Of a DNA stretch of 7,468 nt, positions 1-6,725 are shown piece after piece. Below the pieces are notes generated by a model that was not told the DNA's origin, did not search any database, and saw nothing but the letters and a program-made list of their open reading frames with translations. Source of the stretch: Candidatus Latescibacterota bacterium (GTDB lineage Bacteria; Latescibacterota; Latescibacteria; Latescibacterales; Latescibacteraceae); assembly GCA_018656855.1 (NCBI GenBank), contig JABHYP010000792.1, positions 1 to 7,468 on the forward strand, read 5' to 3'. Numbering within the stretch: the first letter of the stretch is position 1; each line of letters starts with the position of its first letter. A program made the translations under genes and the position numbers.

Positions 1-2459
1 AGCTTCATTGAGGCAAGCGCACTGTATTCATGGGACGGGAATTTACTCCTGAGTTCCTCAAACGCTGCGCCGGCCGCATCCAGATTTCCCCTTTCCCTTT
101 CCGCCATGCCTTCCCAGTAAAGAGCGAAGGGAACGTGCTCGCTTTCAGGATACTTCTCTGAAAGCTGACGGTACGCCGCTATCGCCTCATTGTAATTCTG
201 TATGTTGTAGAACAGGTCACCCTTCTTTAGCAGCATGGTAGCGGCGATCTTTCCCCCGGGATGTCCTGCAAGGTACTCATCAACAAGGCCGATTGCCCTG
301 TTTACCTGTCCCTTGGAAAGGTACGTTTCCATTATACCGGTCATAGCATCACTCGACAGGTCGGAGTCGGGAAACTCATTAACAACACGCATATAAATAC
401 TGTTCGCACGATCATAGTCACCCATATTGTAATAACAGTTGCCGATTTGAAAGAGAGCATCATCGGCTAATTCGGATGGTTTGCCAATAGTCCTGAATAT
501 CTGAATGGCCTCGTTATATCTTTCGAGCTTAAAGAGACTTGTTCCCTTCATATTCTTTGCGTCATCAACAAGGTCAGAACCCGGATAATACGTAATAACC
601 CGGTCATAAGCGGAACCTGCCCTGGCAAAAGCATCCATACGGTAGTAAGCCTGTGCTATCTGGTAAGCGGCTCTGGGTGAAAAAGAAGTATTCGGATAAA
701 TATTGAGCATGTTCTGATACGCTGCGACAGCCTGAGAAAACCTTCCTGTTACAAAGTAGCAGTCTCCTATGCGGTAGGCCGCATCAGAAGTGAGTTCCGA
801 ATCGGGATAGCGTTCAACAAGCCGCGAAAAAACATCGATAGTTGTACTGTAATCTCCCATCTTGAACGCTGACCAACCGAAACCATAAAGAACCTCTGCG
901 GTTTTAGAAAATTCCGGATAATCTTCGAGTATCTTTGCATAGCGCTGCCTGGATTCATCATAATTATCGAGACTGAAGAGCGTTTCGGCAAGAATCATAT
1001 TGCCCTCGGCAGCGTACTTATGATTGGGAAAAGACCTGACAAACAATTCTGAGGTTTTCATTGCCATCTCATAGTTATTCATCTCATACTCACAAAACGC
1101 CTTCTGGAACAGCGCGATGGGATACGAGCGTGCTCTTCGATAGGACTCCGTAACTTCGGTAAAAGCTATCAATCCAGACTCATAGTCATCTCTTTCCAGA
1201 ACACACTGTCCGTACATTGTAAGGGCATCGGCCTTGTTTTCGCTTTTGGGATAGCTCGTTATCATCTGCTGGAAATAATCCCCGGCCTCCTGATATCTCT
1301 CATCATCGTAAACAATCATCCCCACTTCGTAGAGCGAATTGTCGGCATACTGGCTTTTGGGGAACAGTTCGACAAGTTTGATATGGGTTTCAACAGCGCC
1401 GGATTTATTGCCCGCAAGCTTTTTCGTCAGCGCCAGGCGGAAATATGCGGAGTCAAGGCTTTCTGCATTGGGATACTTGTTAATGACAGCCTGGAATACA
1501 TCGGCCGCGTTGTTATAACGATCTTCCTGGTAGTACGTCCAGCCAACAGCCTCCATGGCATCAGAAGCAATCGCCTCGCCGGGAAATTCCTCGTACACGA
1601 TCTGATAATTTTTGCGTGCCAGAGCATAATTTTCGATCTGGAAATTAGCCTCTCCGAGAAGATAATACCCTTTCACAACCATACTCCTGTCATCAACCAC
1701 GTTAATTACATCGTTCATCATGGTAATTGCATTTTTGTAATCTCCGAGCCTGAAATAGGACTCACCCATCTTGAAGCGGCAAATATTTTTAAGGGTGCTC
1801 TCCGGGTAAAGTCTGAAGACACTACCGAATGCCTCCACGGCACCTTCAAAATCATCCATATTCTGATAGGTTACGCCAAGGCTGTACCACGCCCAGTCGG
1901 CAACTTCGCTTTTAGGGAATTTTACAGCTACCTTCTTATAGGTTTCCGTCGCCATTCTGTAATTTTTCAAATTGTAATGAGATTCGCCAATATTGTAAAG
2001 CGCCTCGGAAGCATGAACGCTCTGGGTATATTTTGATGTCATACTTTCAAGTACGGCAATAGTTTCTTTATATTTTTTAAGTTGGAAATAAGCCCGCCCC
2101 TCGAGGAAAAGTACTTTGTCAAGTATCTCTGCCGAAGGATATTCCTTCTGTATGCGGCCGGTCAGTTGAATTGTTTTTGAAAACTCCTTGAGATAGAAAT
2201 GCGAACCGGCGATAAGAAATCTGACGTTGACAATATATTCCGAAGAAGGATAATTATCCAGGAAACGTTCAAACTCCCTGATCGCCATTTTATACATGCC
2301 CTCGGTATAGAGGCCGACAGAGTATTTGTAGTCCCTATTCTCTCTAGTGTTTGCCACCTGGGCAGGAGAACGTGATGCAAAAAACGTTAATAGCAGACAC
2401 ATAATCAGGACTGTTGTTTTTTTAAAATCTACACTCTTAATTTCCAACGGTATTCTCAT
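1..2459 (-). CDS. Large secreted TPR-repeat protein (C-terminus beyond left edge)
   Basis: An uninterrupted frame of 819 codons starts at the ATG at 2459-2457 and leaves the window at position 1 without a stop. The N-terminus has a basic stretch (Lys13, Lys14), a hydrophobic core at about residues 15-28 and a plausible signal peptidase I site after Ser-Pro-Ala33. No lipobox cysteine follows, so a soluble periplasmic or exported protein is expected. From residue 40 onward the chain is 21 consecutive TPR-like units and the start of a 22nd, each resembling A-x-Y-x-x-G-x-x-Y-(F)...Y-x-x-A-(I)-x-x-F...Y-P-x-S. This repeat type is known from BamD, the YbgF/CpoB C-terminus and similar envelope scaffold proteins that bind partner proteins. 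No catalytic domain is visible. A weak GGAAC lies 7 bases before the start, and a TATAAT box lies further upstream. The specific partner is unknown; a role in envelope or Tol-Pal-like assembly is inference. Confidence 0.9.
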   Translation of the reverse strand, partial: MRIPLEIKSVDFKKTTVLIMCLLLTFFASRSPAQVANTRENRDYKYSVGLYTEGMYKMAIREFERFLDNYPSSEYIVNVRFLIAGSHFYLKEFSKTIQLTGRIQKEYPSAEILDKVLFLEGRAYFQLKKYKETIAVLESMTSKYTQSVHASEALYNIGESHYNLKNYRMATETYKKVAVKFPKSEVADWAWYSLGVTYQNMDDFEGAVEAFGSVFRLYPESTLKNICRFKMGESYFRLGDYKNAITMMNDVINVVDDRSMVVKGYYLLGEANFQIENYALARKNYQIVYEEFPGEAIASDAMEAVGWTYYQEDRYNNAADVFQAVINKYPNAESLDSAYFRLALTKKLAGNKSGAVETHIKLVELFPKSQYADNSLYEVGMIVYDDERYQEAGDYFQQMITSYPKSENKADALTMYGQCVLERDDYESGLIAFTEVTESYRRARSYPIALFQKAFCEYEMNNYEMAMKTSELFVRSFPNHKYAAEGNMILAETLFSLDNYDESRQRYAKILEDYPEFSKTAEVLYGFGWSAFKMGDYSTTIDVFSRLVERYPDSELTSDAAYRIGDCYFVTGRFSQAVAAYQNMLNIYPNTSFSPRAAYQIAQAYYRMDAFARAGSAYDRVITYYPGSDLVDDAKNMKGTSLFKLERYNEAIQIFRTIGKPSELADDALFQIGNCYYNMGDYDRANSIYMRVVNEFPDSDLSSDAMTGIMETYLSKGQVNRAIGLVDEYLAGHPGGKIAATMLLKKGDLFYNIQNYNEAIAAYRQLSEKYPESEHVPFALYWEGMAERERGNLDAAGAAFEELRSKFPSHEYSALASMK
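21..2342 (-). repeat. Array of 21 tandem 37-residue TPR units (111-bp period)
   Basis: Counting residues by hand, units 1-16 (residues 40-631) and 18-21 (residues 666-813) are each exactly 37 residues long. Unit 17 (residues 632-665) has 34. The hallmarks recur in register: Gly or Ala at unit position 8, Tyr or Phe near 11, Tyr near 17, Ala at 20, and Tyr/Phe-Pro at 31-32. The units have diverged well apart in sequence, so this is an old array rather than a recent expansion. The classical TPR period is 34, and the extra three residues sit in the Y-P-x-S-x-x turn between helix B and the next helix A. Confidence 0.88.
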
Positions 2460-2484
2460 AAATCAAGTTCCATGTTCCATATTT

Positions 2485-2515
2485 ATTATATCACGTTTGG
2501 AGGAACACTTCACAA
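2485..2515 (-). promoter_or_regulatory. Candidate promoter of the TPR gene
   Basis: Read on the minus strand, a perfect TATAAT (2490-2485) lies 25 bases before the ATG. A weak upstream hexamer TTGTGA (2515-2510) sits at a long 19-base spacing. This would give a short 5' leader of about 18 bases. The -10 match is strong and the -35 is poor; in an A/T-rich gap a chance TATAAT is possible. Confidence 0.4.
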
Positions 2516-2550
2516 ACCAACAGTGCAAAGTAAAAATATTACTTATAATC

Positions 2551-2560
2551 TGTAATTACA
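2551..2560. promoter_or_regulatory. Palindrome TGTAATTACA, copy 1 (possible operator)
   Basis: A perfect 10-base palindrome lies 92 bases upstream of the TPR start codon and about 60 bases upstream of its TATAAT box. An identical decamer occurs 95 bases to the right. A dyad of this size would suit a dimeric helix-turn-helix regulator, but the A/T-rich background makes chance recurrence possible. Confidence 0.3.
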
Positions 2561-2643
2561 CAGTATTATTGCGAAGTCGCGAGGAAAAAAATGAACAATA
2601 GAATTGAAAACAAACACAAATTCAATTATTTTATTGTATATTA

Positions 2644-2657
2644 TTTGTAATTACAAA
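2644..2657. promoter_or_regulatory. Palindrome TTTGTAATTACAAA, copy 2 (possible operator)
   Basis: This is a perfect 14-base palindrome whose central ten bases (2646-2655) are identical to the first copy. It lies between the two divergent genes, about 120 bases before the rightward promoter candidate. Two copies in one divergent promoter region are more suggestive of a regulator site than one would be. The regulator itself is not in the window. Confidence 0.33.
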
Positions 2658-2776
2658 ACAATTTCGTCAAATTTTAATTATTGCAACATAATATAAGATG
2701 ACCAGGTTAAAGTCAATGATTTTGAGATTAAAATTTGTGATATTTATTTCAATGCTTAACTATTTACCTTATAAGA

Positions 2777-2807
2777 GTTGTGAAAAAAACCTAATAACTT
2801 AAATTTG
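2777..2807 (+). promoter_or_regulatory. Candidate Bacteroidota-type promoter of the AlkD-like gene
   Basis: TAAATTTG at 2800-2807 matches the -7 consensus TAnnTTTG known from Bacteroidota. GTTG at 2777-2780 lies 19 bases upstream, where a TTTG/TTG -33 element is expected. Transcription would start near 2813, leaving about 39 bases of leader. The match depends on the host using this kind of sigma factor, which the window alone does not prove. Confidence 0.38.
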
Positions 2808-2851
2808 AATATAAAATATCGAACCCAAAATCAATAATCTGAACTCTGAAA

Positions 2852-3544
2852 ATGATGACAAAAACACCGGAATATCCTGATATTATTACGTTCCTTGAAT
2901 CCCATGCCGATCCTAAAGCAATTGAAGGGATGGCAAGGTTTAAGATTACTGCGAAAACTGTCTACGGCGTCTCCATACCCCTTCTTAGAAACATGGCGAA
3001 GGAAATCGGCAGGAACCACGAACTTTCTTTGAGGCTCTGGCAGAATGAATCTCGTGAAACACGCATTCTTGCCGGTATGATTTGTGATCCGAAAATGGTT
3101 GCCGAAGATTTGATGGAGCAATGGGTAAAAGATTTCGATTCCTGGGAAATATGCGACCAGACAATAATGAACCTTTTCGAAAAAACATCATTTGCCTGGG
3201 ACAAAGCTGTTGAATGGAGTTTAAATAAAGAAGAGTTTGTTAAACGTTCCGGATTCGTCCTCATGGCACGTCTCGCAGTAAGTGATAAAAAGGCTGATGA
3301 CAAAAGGTTTGAGCAGTTTTTCCCGATAATAAAACGCGAGGTTCATGATGACCGCAATTTTGTCAAAAAGGCAGTCAACTGGGCACTCAGACAGATTGGG
3401 AAGCGCAGTTTATATCTCAACGAAAAGGCTGTCAAAACTGCCAGGGAGATTAAACAGGCTGATTCAAAATGCGCACAGTGGATAGCTCATGATGCACTTA
3501 GAGAGCTTGAAAGTGAAAAGATTCAGAGCCGTTTGAAAAAGTAA
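2852..3544 (+). CDS. AlkD-like DNA alkylation repair glycosylase
   Basis: This 230-residue protein fits the DNA alkylation repair family (AlkD type, PF08713), all-helical HEAT-like enzymes that remove N3- and N7-alkylated purines from DNA without flipping the base. Length is close to Bacillus cereus AlkD. From memory of that protein, the catalytic aromatic cradle and acid align as follows: SWEICD gives Trp98 and Asp102 (AlkD Trp109 and Asp113), FVKRSG gives Arg132 (Arg148), and FVKKAVNWALRQIGK gives Trp177 (Trp187). All are present, so the enzyme should be active. A stop codon lies just four codons before the ATG at 2852, so this is the longest ATG start; a second ATG follows at once, and there is no clear Shine-Dalgarno. 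The gene stands alone between two A/T-rich gaps, consistent with a housekeeping repair gene. Substrate range is inferred from the family. Confidence 0.92.
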   Translation: MMTKTPEYPDIITFLESHADPKAIEGMARFKITAKTVYGVSIPLLRNMAKEIGRNHELSLRLWQNESRETRILAGMICDPKMVAEDLMEQWVKDFDSWEICDQTIMNLFEKTSFAWDKAVEWSLNKEEFVKRSGFVLMARLAVSDKKADDKRFEQFFPIIKREVHDDRNFVKKAVNWALRQIGKRSLYLNEKAVKTAREIKQADSKCAQWIAHDALRELESEKIQSRLKK

Positions 3545-3547
3545 AAA

Positions 3548-3575
3548 TGCACATAACGGAAAAAGTTCTTGTGCA
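3548..3575 (+). terminator. Hairpin after the AlkD-like gene, possible transcript end
   Basis: TGCACA (3548-3553) pairs with TGTGCA (3570-3575), and inside it AAC (3555-3557) pairs with GTT (3565-3567) around a 7-base loop. The hairpin starts four bases after the stop codon. No U-run follows on the plus strand, while on the minus strand the stem is followed by five T. It could protect the mRNA end or act as a weak terminator, but it is not a standard rho-independent terminator for the upstream gene. Confidence 0.3.
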
Positions 3576-3622
3576 AAATGCCCTGAAAAAGTATTAAATT
3601 GAGGATTATCATGTTAATCAGC

Positions 3623-3647
3623 ATACAAGAATTTGTATTAAATACAA
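3623..3647. repeat. Three-arm element ATACAA-4-TTGTAT-3-ATACAA
   Basis: ATACAA at 3623-3628 and again at 3642-3647 flank their exact complement TTGTAT at 3633-3638. The central arm can pair with either neighbour, giving two mutually exclusive 6-base hairpins with loops of 4 and 3 bases. The arms are short and A/T-rich, so function is uncertain. Confidence 0.4.
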
Positions 3648-3648
3648 T

Positions 3649-3727
3649 CCTCCATCCCCCCAAAGAGGGGCTAAAAATAATCAACAACTGCAAAAACAAG
3701 CCCTCCTCCGGGAGATTTACGGGGTTA
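3649..3727. repeat. C/G-rich imperfect dyad block, possible interspersed intergenic repeat
   Basis: Within A/T-rich surroundings, a run of six C (3656-3661) is followed by GAGGGG (3665-3670), allowing a CCCC/GGGG stem with a 7-base loop. About 30 bases later CTCC (3703-3706) pairs with GGAG (3711-3714), and the flanking AAGCCC and GGGGTT (3722-3726 region) can nearly pair around it. The alternation of C-blocks and G-blocks resembles palindromic intergenic elements I recall from Bacteroidota and Ignavibacteria genomes. Copy number cannot be judged from one window. Confidence 0.35.
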
Positions 3728-3848
3728 ACTTGATAAGTGATTTATTTATTATATTGAAACTTATGCGATCAAATATCGAAAACATGAATAAATACATTTA
3801 ACATTGTACTTTAATCTTTAAACATTTTTAGATAAATAAGTTATCCGA

Positions 3849-6011
3849 ATGAATATTTTAAACAGTGTCCGGAAAAAAATCAGCGCTATCCATTCCAACA
3901 ATATAAACGCTCATAAATTCGGCACATTTGGCGGTGTTTTCACTCCTGATGTTCTGACTATTCTTGGCGTAATCATGTACCTGCGCCTTGGATGGGTTGT
4001 GGGCAATGCAGGTTTTCTCGGCGCTGTAGCTATAATACTCATGGCCAAAACGGTTACGCTCTGTACCGGTCTTTCGATGGCTTCTATTACAACTAATATA
4101 AAAATCGGCACCGGCGGAGCGTATTCGATTATTTCAAAATCTCTCGGGCTTGAGGCAGGAGGAAGTGTAGGGATACCTTTTTATATCTCTCAGACACTCT
4201 CTGCGGCACTGTATATCCTCGGCTTTACCGAAGGCTGGCTGCGACTATTCCCCAATCATTACCCGCTGCTCGTATCCTCAATTGTATGGTTGAGCCTTCT
4301 AATCATTTCGTACGCCAGCGTACGATTTGCAATAAGAATCCAGTATATTATAATGGTTATTATTGGATTATCGATTCTTTCCGTTATCCTGACACCCTCA
4401 CGACCTGCGCACGAATTTGAGCTTATAGGAACGTTTGAAAAAGCCGGTTTCTGGAGGGTATTTGCAATCTTTTTCCCCGCGGTAACCGGTATTATGGCCG
4501 GCGCCAATTTATCCGGCGAGTTACAGAATCCGCGTCGGGCAATACCGCTCGGGACATTAAGCGCAATCGGTGTTACCATGTTGATTTATATCGGATTAGC
4601 ATTTGTTACGGCAAAACATATCACTCCATACGAGCTTCGGTCAAATCAGATGGCTCTGATTGATAACGCTTTATGGAGTCCTATTGTCATTGCAGGAGTA
4701 CTTGCGGCAACGTTTTCTTCGGCACTGGGAAGTATGGTGGGAGCACCCAGGATTTTACAGGCGCTTGCCGAAAAGAAAACCGTTCCTTATTCTAAAATAT
4801 TTTCCGCAAAATCCTCCAACAACGAGCCTCGAAACGCAATAGCCTTAACGGGAATTGTAATCATAATTGCGATCTTCGCAGGAAACCTCGATGCACTGGC
4901 TTCACTCATTACTATGTTCTTTCTTATTACTTACGGCATCTTGAATTCAGTCGTTTTCATCCAGCAATATATGAACATCATCAGCTTCCGCCCGACCTTT
5001 AAAGTCCCCCGCTTCGTACCGCTTTTCGGCGCGGTAAGCTGTATAGTAATAATGTTTTTAATAAATACAATATTCAGTATTATAGCGCTTTTAACTATCA
5101 TTGCTCTATATGTATGGCTGACCAAAAAAGGACTGGAATCCGAATCGGGCGATATTCGCGGCGGAATGTTTTTAGTACTGTCCGAAAGAGCATCCAGAAT
5201 TGCGGCAAAATTCCCACGCCATCAGGTTACCTGGAAACCGGATCTGCTCATTCCGATAGACAATCCTAAAATGTGGGCAGGGTCTCTTCTCTTAATCAGG
5301 AGTATTACCTATCCTTCAGGAAGTATCTTCGCTTTTACAGTGAGAAACAGAAATATTGAAAAAACTGAAAACGATCTAAACGAACTTCTTAATCCTCTAA
5401 GTAATGAAAACATACTTGTTAATTCAGCAATCATAGAGGATAGTGATTTTTTACATGGCGCCAAATTGGTAATGCAAACACTGAAAAGCGGAACATTTCG
5501 TCCCAACACCTTATTCCTTACCCTGGGTAGCAATACAAATAACGATGAAATGATAAATGAACTGGTTTCATATACAGTAAAATATAAACTTGGAGTGATG
5601 ATCCTTTATCAGTACAAACGTATGGCTTTCGGTCTCCAGAAAGACCTGAACCTCTGGCTTAGAGATGAAAGCCCCAACTGGCATCTTGCAATGTTAATAG
5701 CCCTGCAGCTTCAATTGAACTGGCGCGGAAAGTTAAATGTAATAACTGTGGCATCGGAGCAAAAAAATGTCAGGCGTTTATCAACTTTTCTCGAGCACTT
5801 GGGCGATCAGGTTCGGCTCCCTTCCATGACTGAATTTCATGTTCTGGTCGGGAATTTTCAAGATATACTTGGAACGGCTCCGAGAGCGGATTTAAATATT
5901 TTTGGCCTTGCGGAAGATTTATCTTTCGGTTTTATGCGAAACGCTCCGAAAAAAACTAAATCCTCATGTATTTATATCGGTGATTCCGGACAGGAAAGCG
6001 CACTGATCTGA
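3849..6011 (+). CDS. Cation-chloride cotransporter, NKCC/SLC12-like (APC superfamily)
   Basis: This 720-residue inner-membrane protein has about 12 hydrophobic segments between residues 30 and 424, then a soluble domain of roughly 290 residues. The membrane part matches the cation-chloride cotransporter family: FGTFGGVFTPDVLTILGV (24-41) with the broken first helix, TGLSMASI then GGAYSIISKSLG (73-100), and FFPAVTGIMAGANLSGEL (208-225) in helix 6. Comparing from memory with animal NKCC1, Tyr122 fits the K+ site tyrosine of helix 3, and Ala287, Ser290 and Ser291 in helix 8 fit the Na+ site. Electroneutral Na+/K+/Cl- transport is therefore possible, though some bacterial relatives may carry amino acids. 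The C-terminal domain resembles the SLC12-type cytoplasmic regulatory domain. A stop codon four codons upstream makes 3849 the longest ATG start; no Shine-Dalgarno is visible. The racemase gene follows after 24 bases. Confidence 0.88.
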   Translation: MNILNSVRKKISAIHSNNINAHKFGTFGGVFTPDVLTILGVIMYLRLGWVVGNAGFLGAVAIILMAKTVTLCTGLSMASITTNIKIGTGGAYSIISKSLGLEAGGSVGIPFYISQTLSAALYILGFTEGWLRLFPNHYPLLVSSIVWLSLLIISYASVRFAIRIQYIIMVIIGLSILSVILTPSRPAHEFELIGTFEKAGFWRVFAIFFPAVTGIMAGANLSGELQNPRRAIPLGTLSAIGVTMLIYIGLAFVTAKHITPYELRSNQMALIDNALWSPIVIAGVLAATFSSALGSMVGAPRILQALAEKKTVPYSKIFSAKSSNNEPRNAIALTGIVIIIAIFAGNLDALASLITMFFLITYGILNSVVFIQQYMNIISFRPTFKVPRFVPLFGAVSCIVIMFLINTIFSIIALLTIIALYVWLTKKGLESESGDIRGGMFLVLSERASRIAAKFPRHQVTWKPDLLIPIDNPKMWAGSLLLIRSITYPSGSIFAFTVRNRNIEKTENDLNELLNPLSNENILVNSAIIEDSDFLHGAKLVMQTLKSGTFRPNTLFLTLGSNTNNDEMINELVSYTVKYKLGVMILYQYKRMAFGLQKDLNLWLRDESPNWHLAMLIALQLQLNWRGKLNVITVASEQKNVRRLSTFLEHLGDQVRLPSMTEFHVLVGNFQDILGTAPRADLNIFGLAEDLSFGFMRNAPKKTKSSCIYIGDSGQESALI

Positions 6012-6023
6012 TAAATATCAAAT

Positions 6024-6028
6024 AAGGA
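6024..6028 (+). promoter_or_regulatory. Shine-Dalgarno AAGGA of the racemase gene
   Basis: AAGGA lies 7 bases before the ATG at 6036, in the 24-base gap after the transporter stop. It supports this start and independent initiation within a shared transcript. It stands out because the transporter and AlkD-like genes have no such site. Confidence 0.65.
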
Positions 6029-6035
6029 ACAGGTT

Positions 6036-6725
6036 ATGGCACAACATATTGGCATTGTGGCATGCAGTGCAGAGGGAGCATCGCTGTGTTATCGGACTAT
6101 CTGTACTGAAACTTCCGGGATTATGGGTGATTTTAACCATCCCGAAATCACAATGCACACTCGCCCGCTTGCAGAATACATGGAACCTATTTATGCCGGC
6201 GACTGGAAGAGTGTTGCCGAACTCATGCTGAATTCAACACGCATAATTGCACGGGCGGGAGCGGATTTTGCGATATGCCCCGATAATACAATTCATCAGG
6301 CTCTTCCTTATGTGCTGCCAAAGTCTCCGATACCCTGGCTTCACATTGCGGACATGGTTGGAGAGGAAGCAGTGCGTAAAGGCTTTAAAAGAGTGGGCTT
6401 AACAGGGACAAAATATCTCATGACCGGCCCGGTATATCCCGATGCCTTTGAAAAGTTTGGCATAACTATTGTAATTCCGGACGAAAATGACCGTGAGAAG
6501 ATAGACACCATCATCTTTAAGGAACTTGTCAACGGAAAATTTCTTAAAAATTCAAGATTGTACTTTAACGCGGTTATCGAAAAGCTCAAACAGCATGGTT
6601 GTGAAGCGGTCACTCTTGGCTGTACCGAAATTCCACTGATAGTAGACCCGAACGACTGTCCTCTTCCAACACTTGATTCGACACGCCTGCTTGCAAAAGC
6701 AGCCATAAAAAAAGCTCTCGAATAA
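6036..6725 (+). CDS. Aspartate/glutamate racemase superfamily protein
   Basis: This 229-residue protein matches the Asp/Glu racemase family: the opening HIGIVACSAEGASLCYRT, the central GADFAICPDNTIHQ (75-88), and the second active-site motif AVTLGCTEIPL with Cys196. Members interconvert L- and D-amino acids, or act on related acids, without a cofactor, using two residues at the interface of twin Rossmann-like halves. The first motif reads C-P-D-N-T rather than the usual C-N-T, so Asp83 sits where the first catalytic cysteine normally is and Cys81 lies two residues earlier. The protein may thus be a one-cysteine racemase, an isomerase or a hydrolase of the family; the substrate is not readable. 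Its AAGGA site and 24-base spacing from the transporter suggest co-transcription, so the enzyme may act on what the transporter or the downstream UroD-fold enzyme handles. Confidence 0.85.
   Translation: MAQHIGIVACSAEGASLCYRTICTETSGIMGDFNHPEITMHTRPLAEYMEPIYAGDWKSVAELMLNSTRIIARAGADFAICPDNTIHQALPYVLPKSPIPWLHIADMVGEEAVRKGFKRVGLTGTKYLMTGPVYPDAFEKFGITIVIPDENDREKIDTIIFKELVNGKFLKNSRLYFNAVIEKLKQHGCEAVTLGCTEIPLIVDPNDCPLPTLDSTRLLAKAAIKKALE

Larger units (their letters stand above)
2460..2851. other. A/T-rich divergent intergenic region
   Basis: This gap separates two divergently transcribed genes and is visibly poorer in G+C than both. It holds a left-facing TATAAT box, a right-facing TAAATTTG box, two copies of TGTAATTACA, and an AATTGAA/TTCAATT inverted repeat (2602-2608 and 2621-2627, 12-base loop). 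A 19-codon plus-strand reading frame (2591-2650) has a good GAGGA sequence 5 bases before its ATG, but nothing else supports it. I see no tRNA, no convincing rho-independent terminator and no recognisable riboswitch. Confidence 0.7.
3545..3848. other. Intergenic region with hairpin, three-arm element and C/G-rich dyads
   Basis: This gap of about 300 bases lies between two plus-strand genes. It holds, in order, a hairpin immediately after the AlkD-like stop, a three-armed ATACAA/TTGTAT element, and a C/G-rich block with two short dyads. An A/T-rich leader of about 120 bases then runs up to the transporter. I could not find a convincing promoter for the transporter; TAACATTG at 3799-3806 is one base off TAnnTTTG but has no partner box at the right distance. 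No small gene or RNA gene is recognised. Confidence 0.6.

Noticed and set aside
1383..2036. Plus-strand open frame of 217 codons
   Set aside because: It lies wholly antisense to the TPR gene, whose units match a known repeat in register. The product has no recognisable motif, and the opposite-strand frame is kept open by the repeated codon pattern.
2347..2601. Plus-strand open frame of 84 codons spanning the TPR signal-peptide region and the gap
   Set aside because: Its first half is antisense to the TPR N-terminus, its second half is low-complexity A/T-rich sequence, and it has no ribosome site.
2602..2627. AATTGAA/TTCAATT inverted repeat as a terminator
   Set aside because: The stem is only A/T-rich with one G-C pair per arm and a 12-base loop, no gene reads into it from the left on this strand, and no real T-run follows.
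2591..2650. 19-codon plus-strand frame with GAGGA five bases upstream
   Set aside because: The ribosome site is good, but the peptide (MNNRIENKHKFNYFIVYYL) is A/T-driven and very short, and an inverted repeat lies within it. Support is too thin to call a gene.
3730..3755. TTGATA and TATATT as a promoter for the transporter
   Set aside because: The spacing is only 14 bases, too short for a sigma-70 promoter, and such hexamers are common by chance in this A/T-rich stretch.
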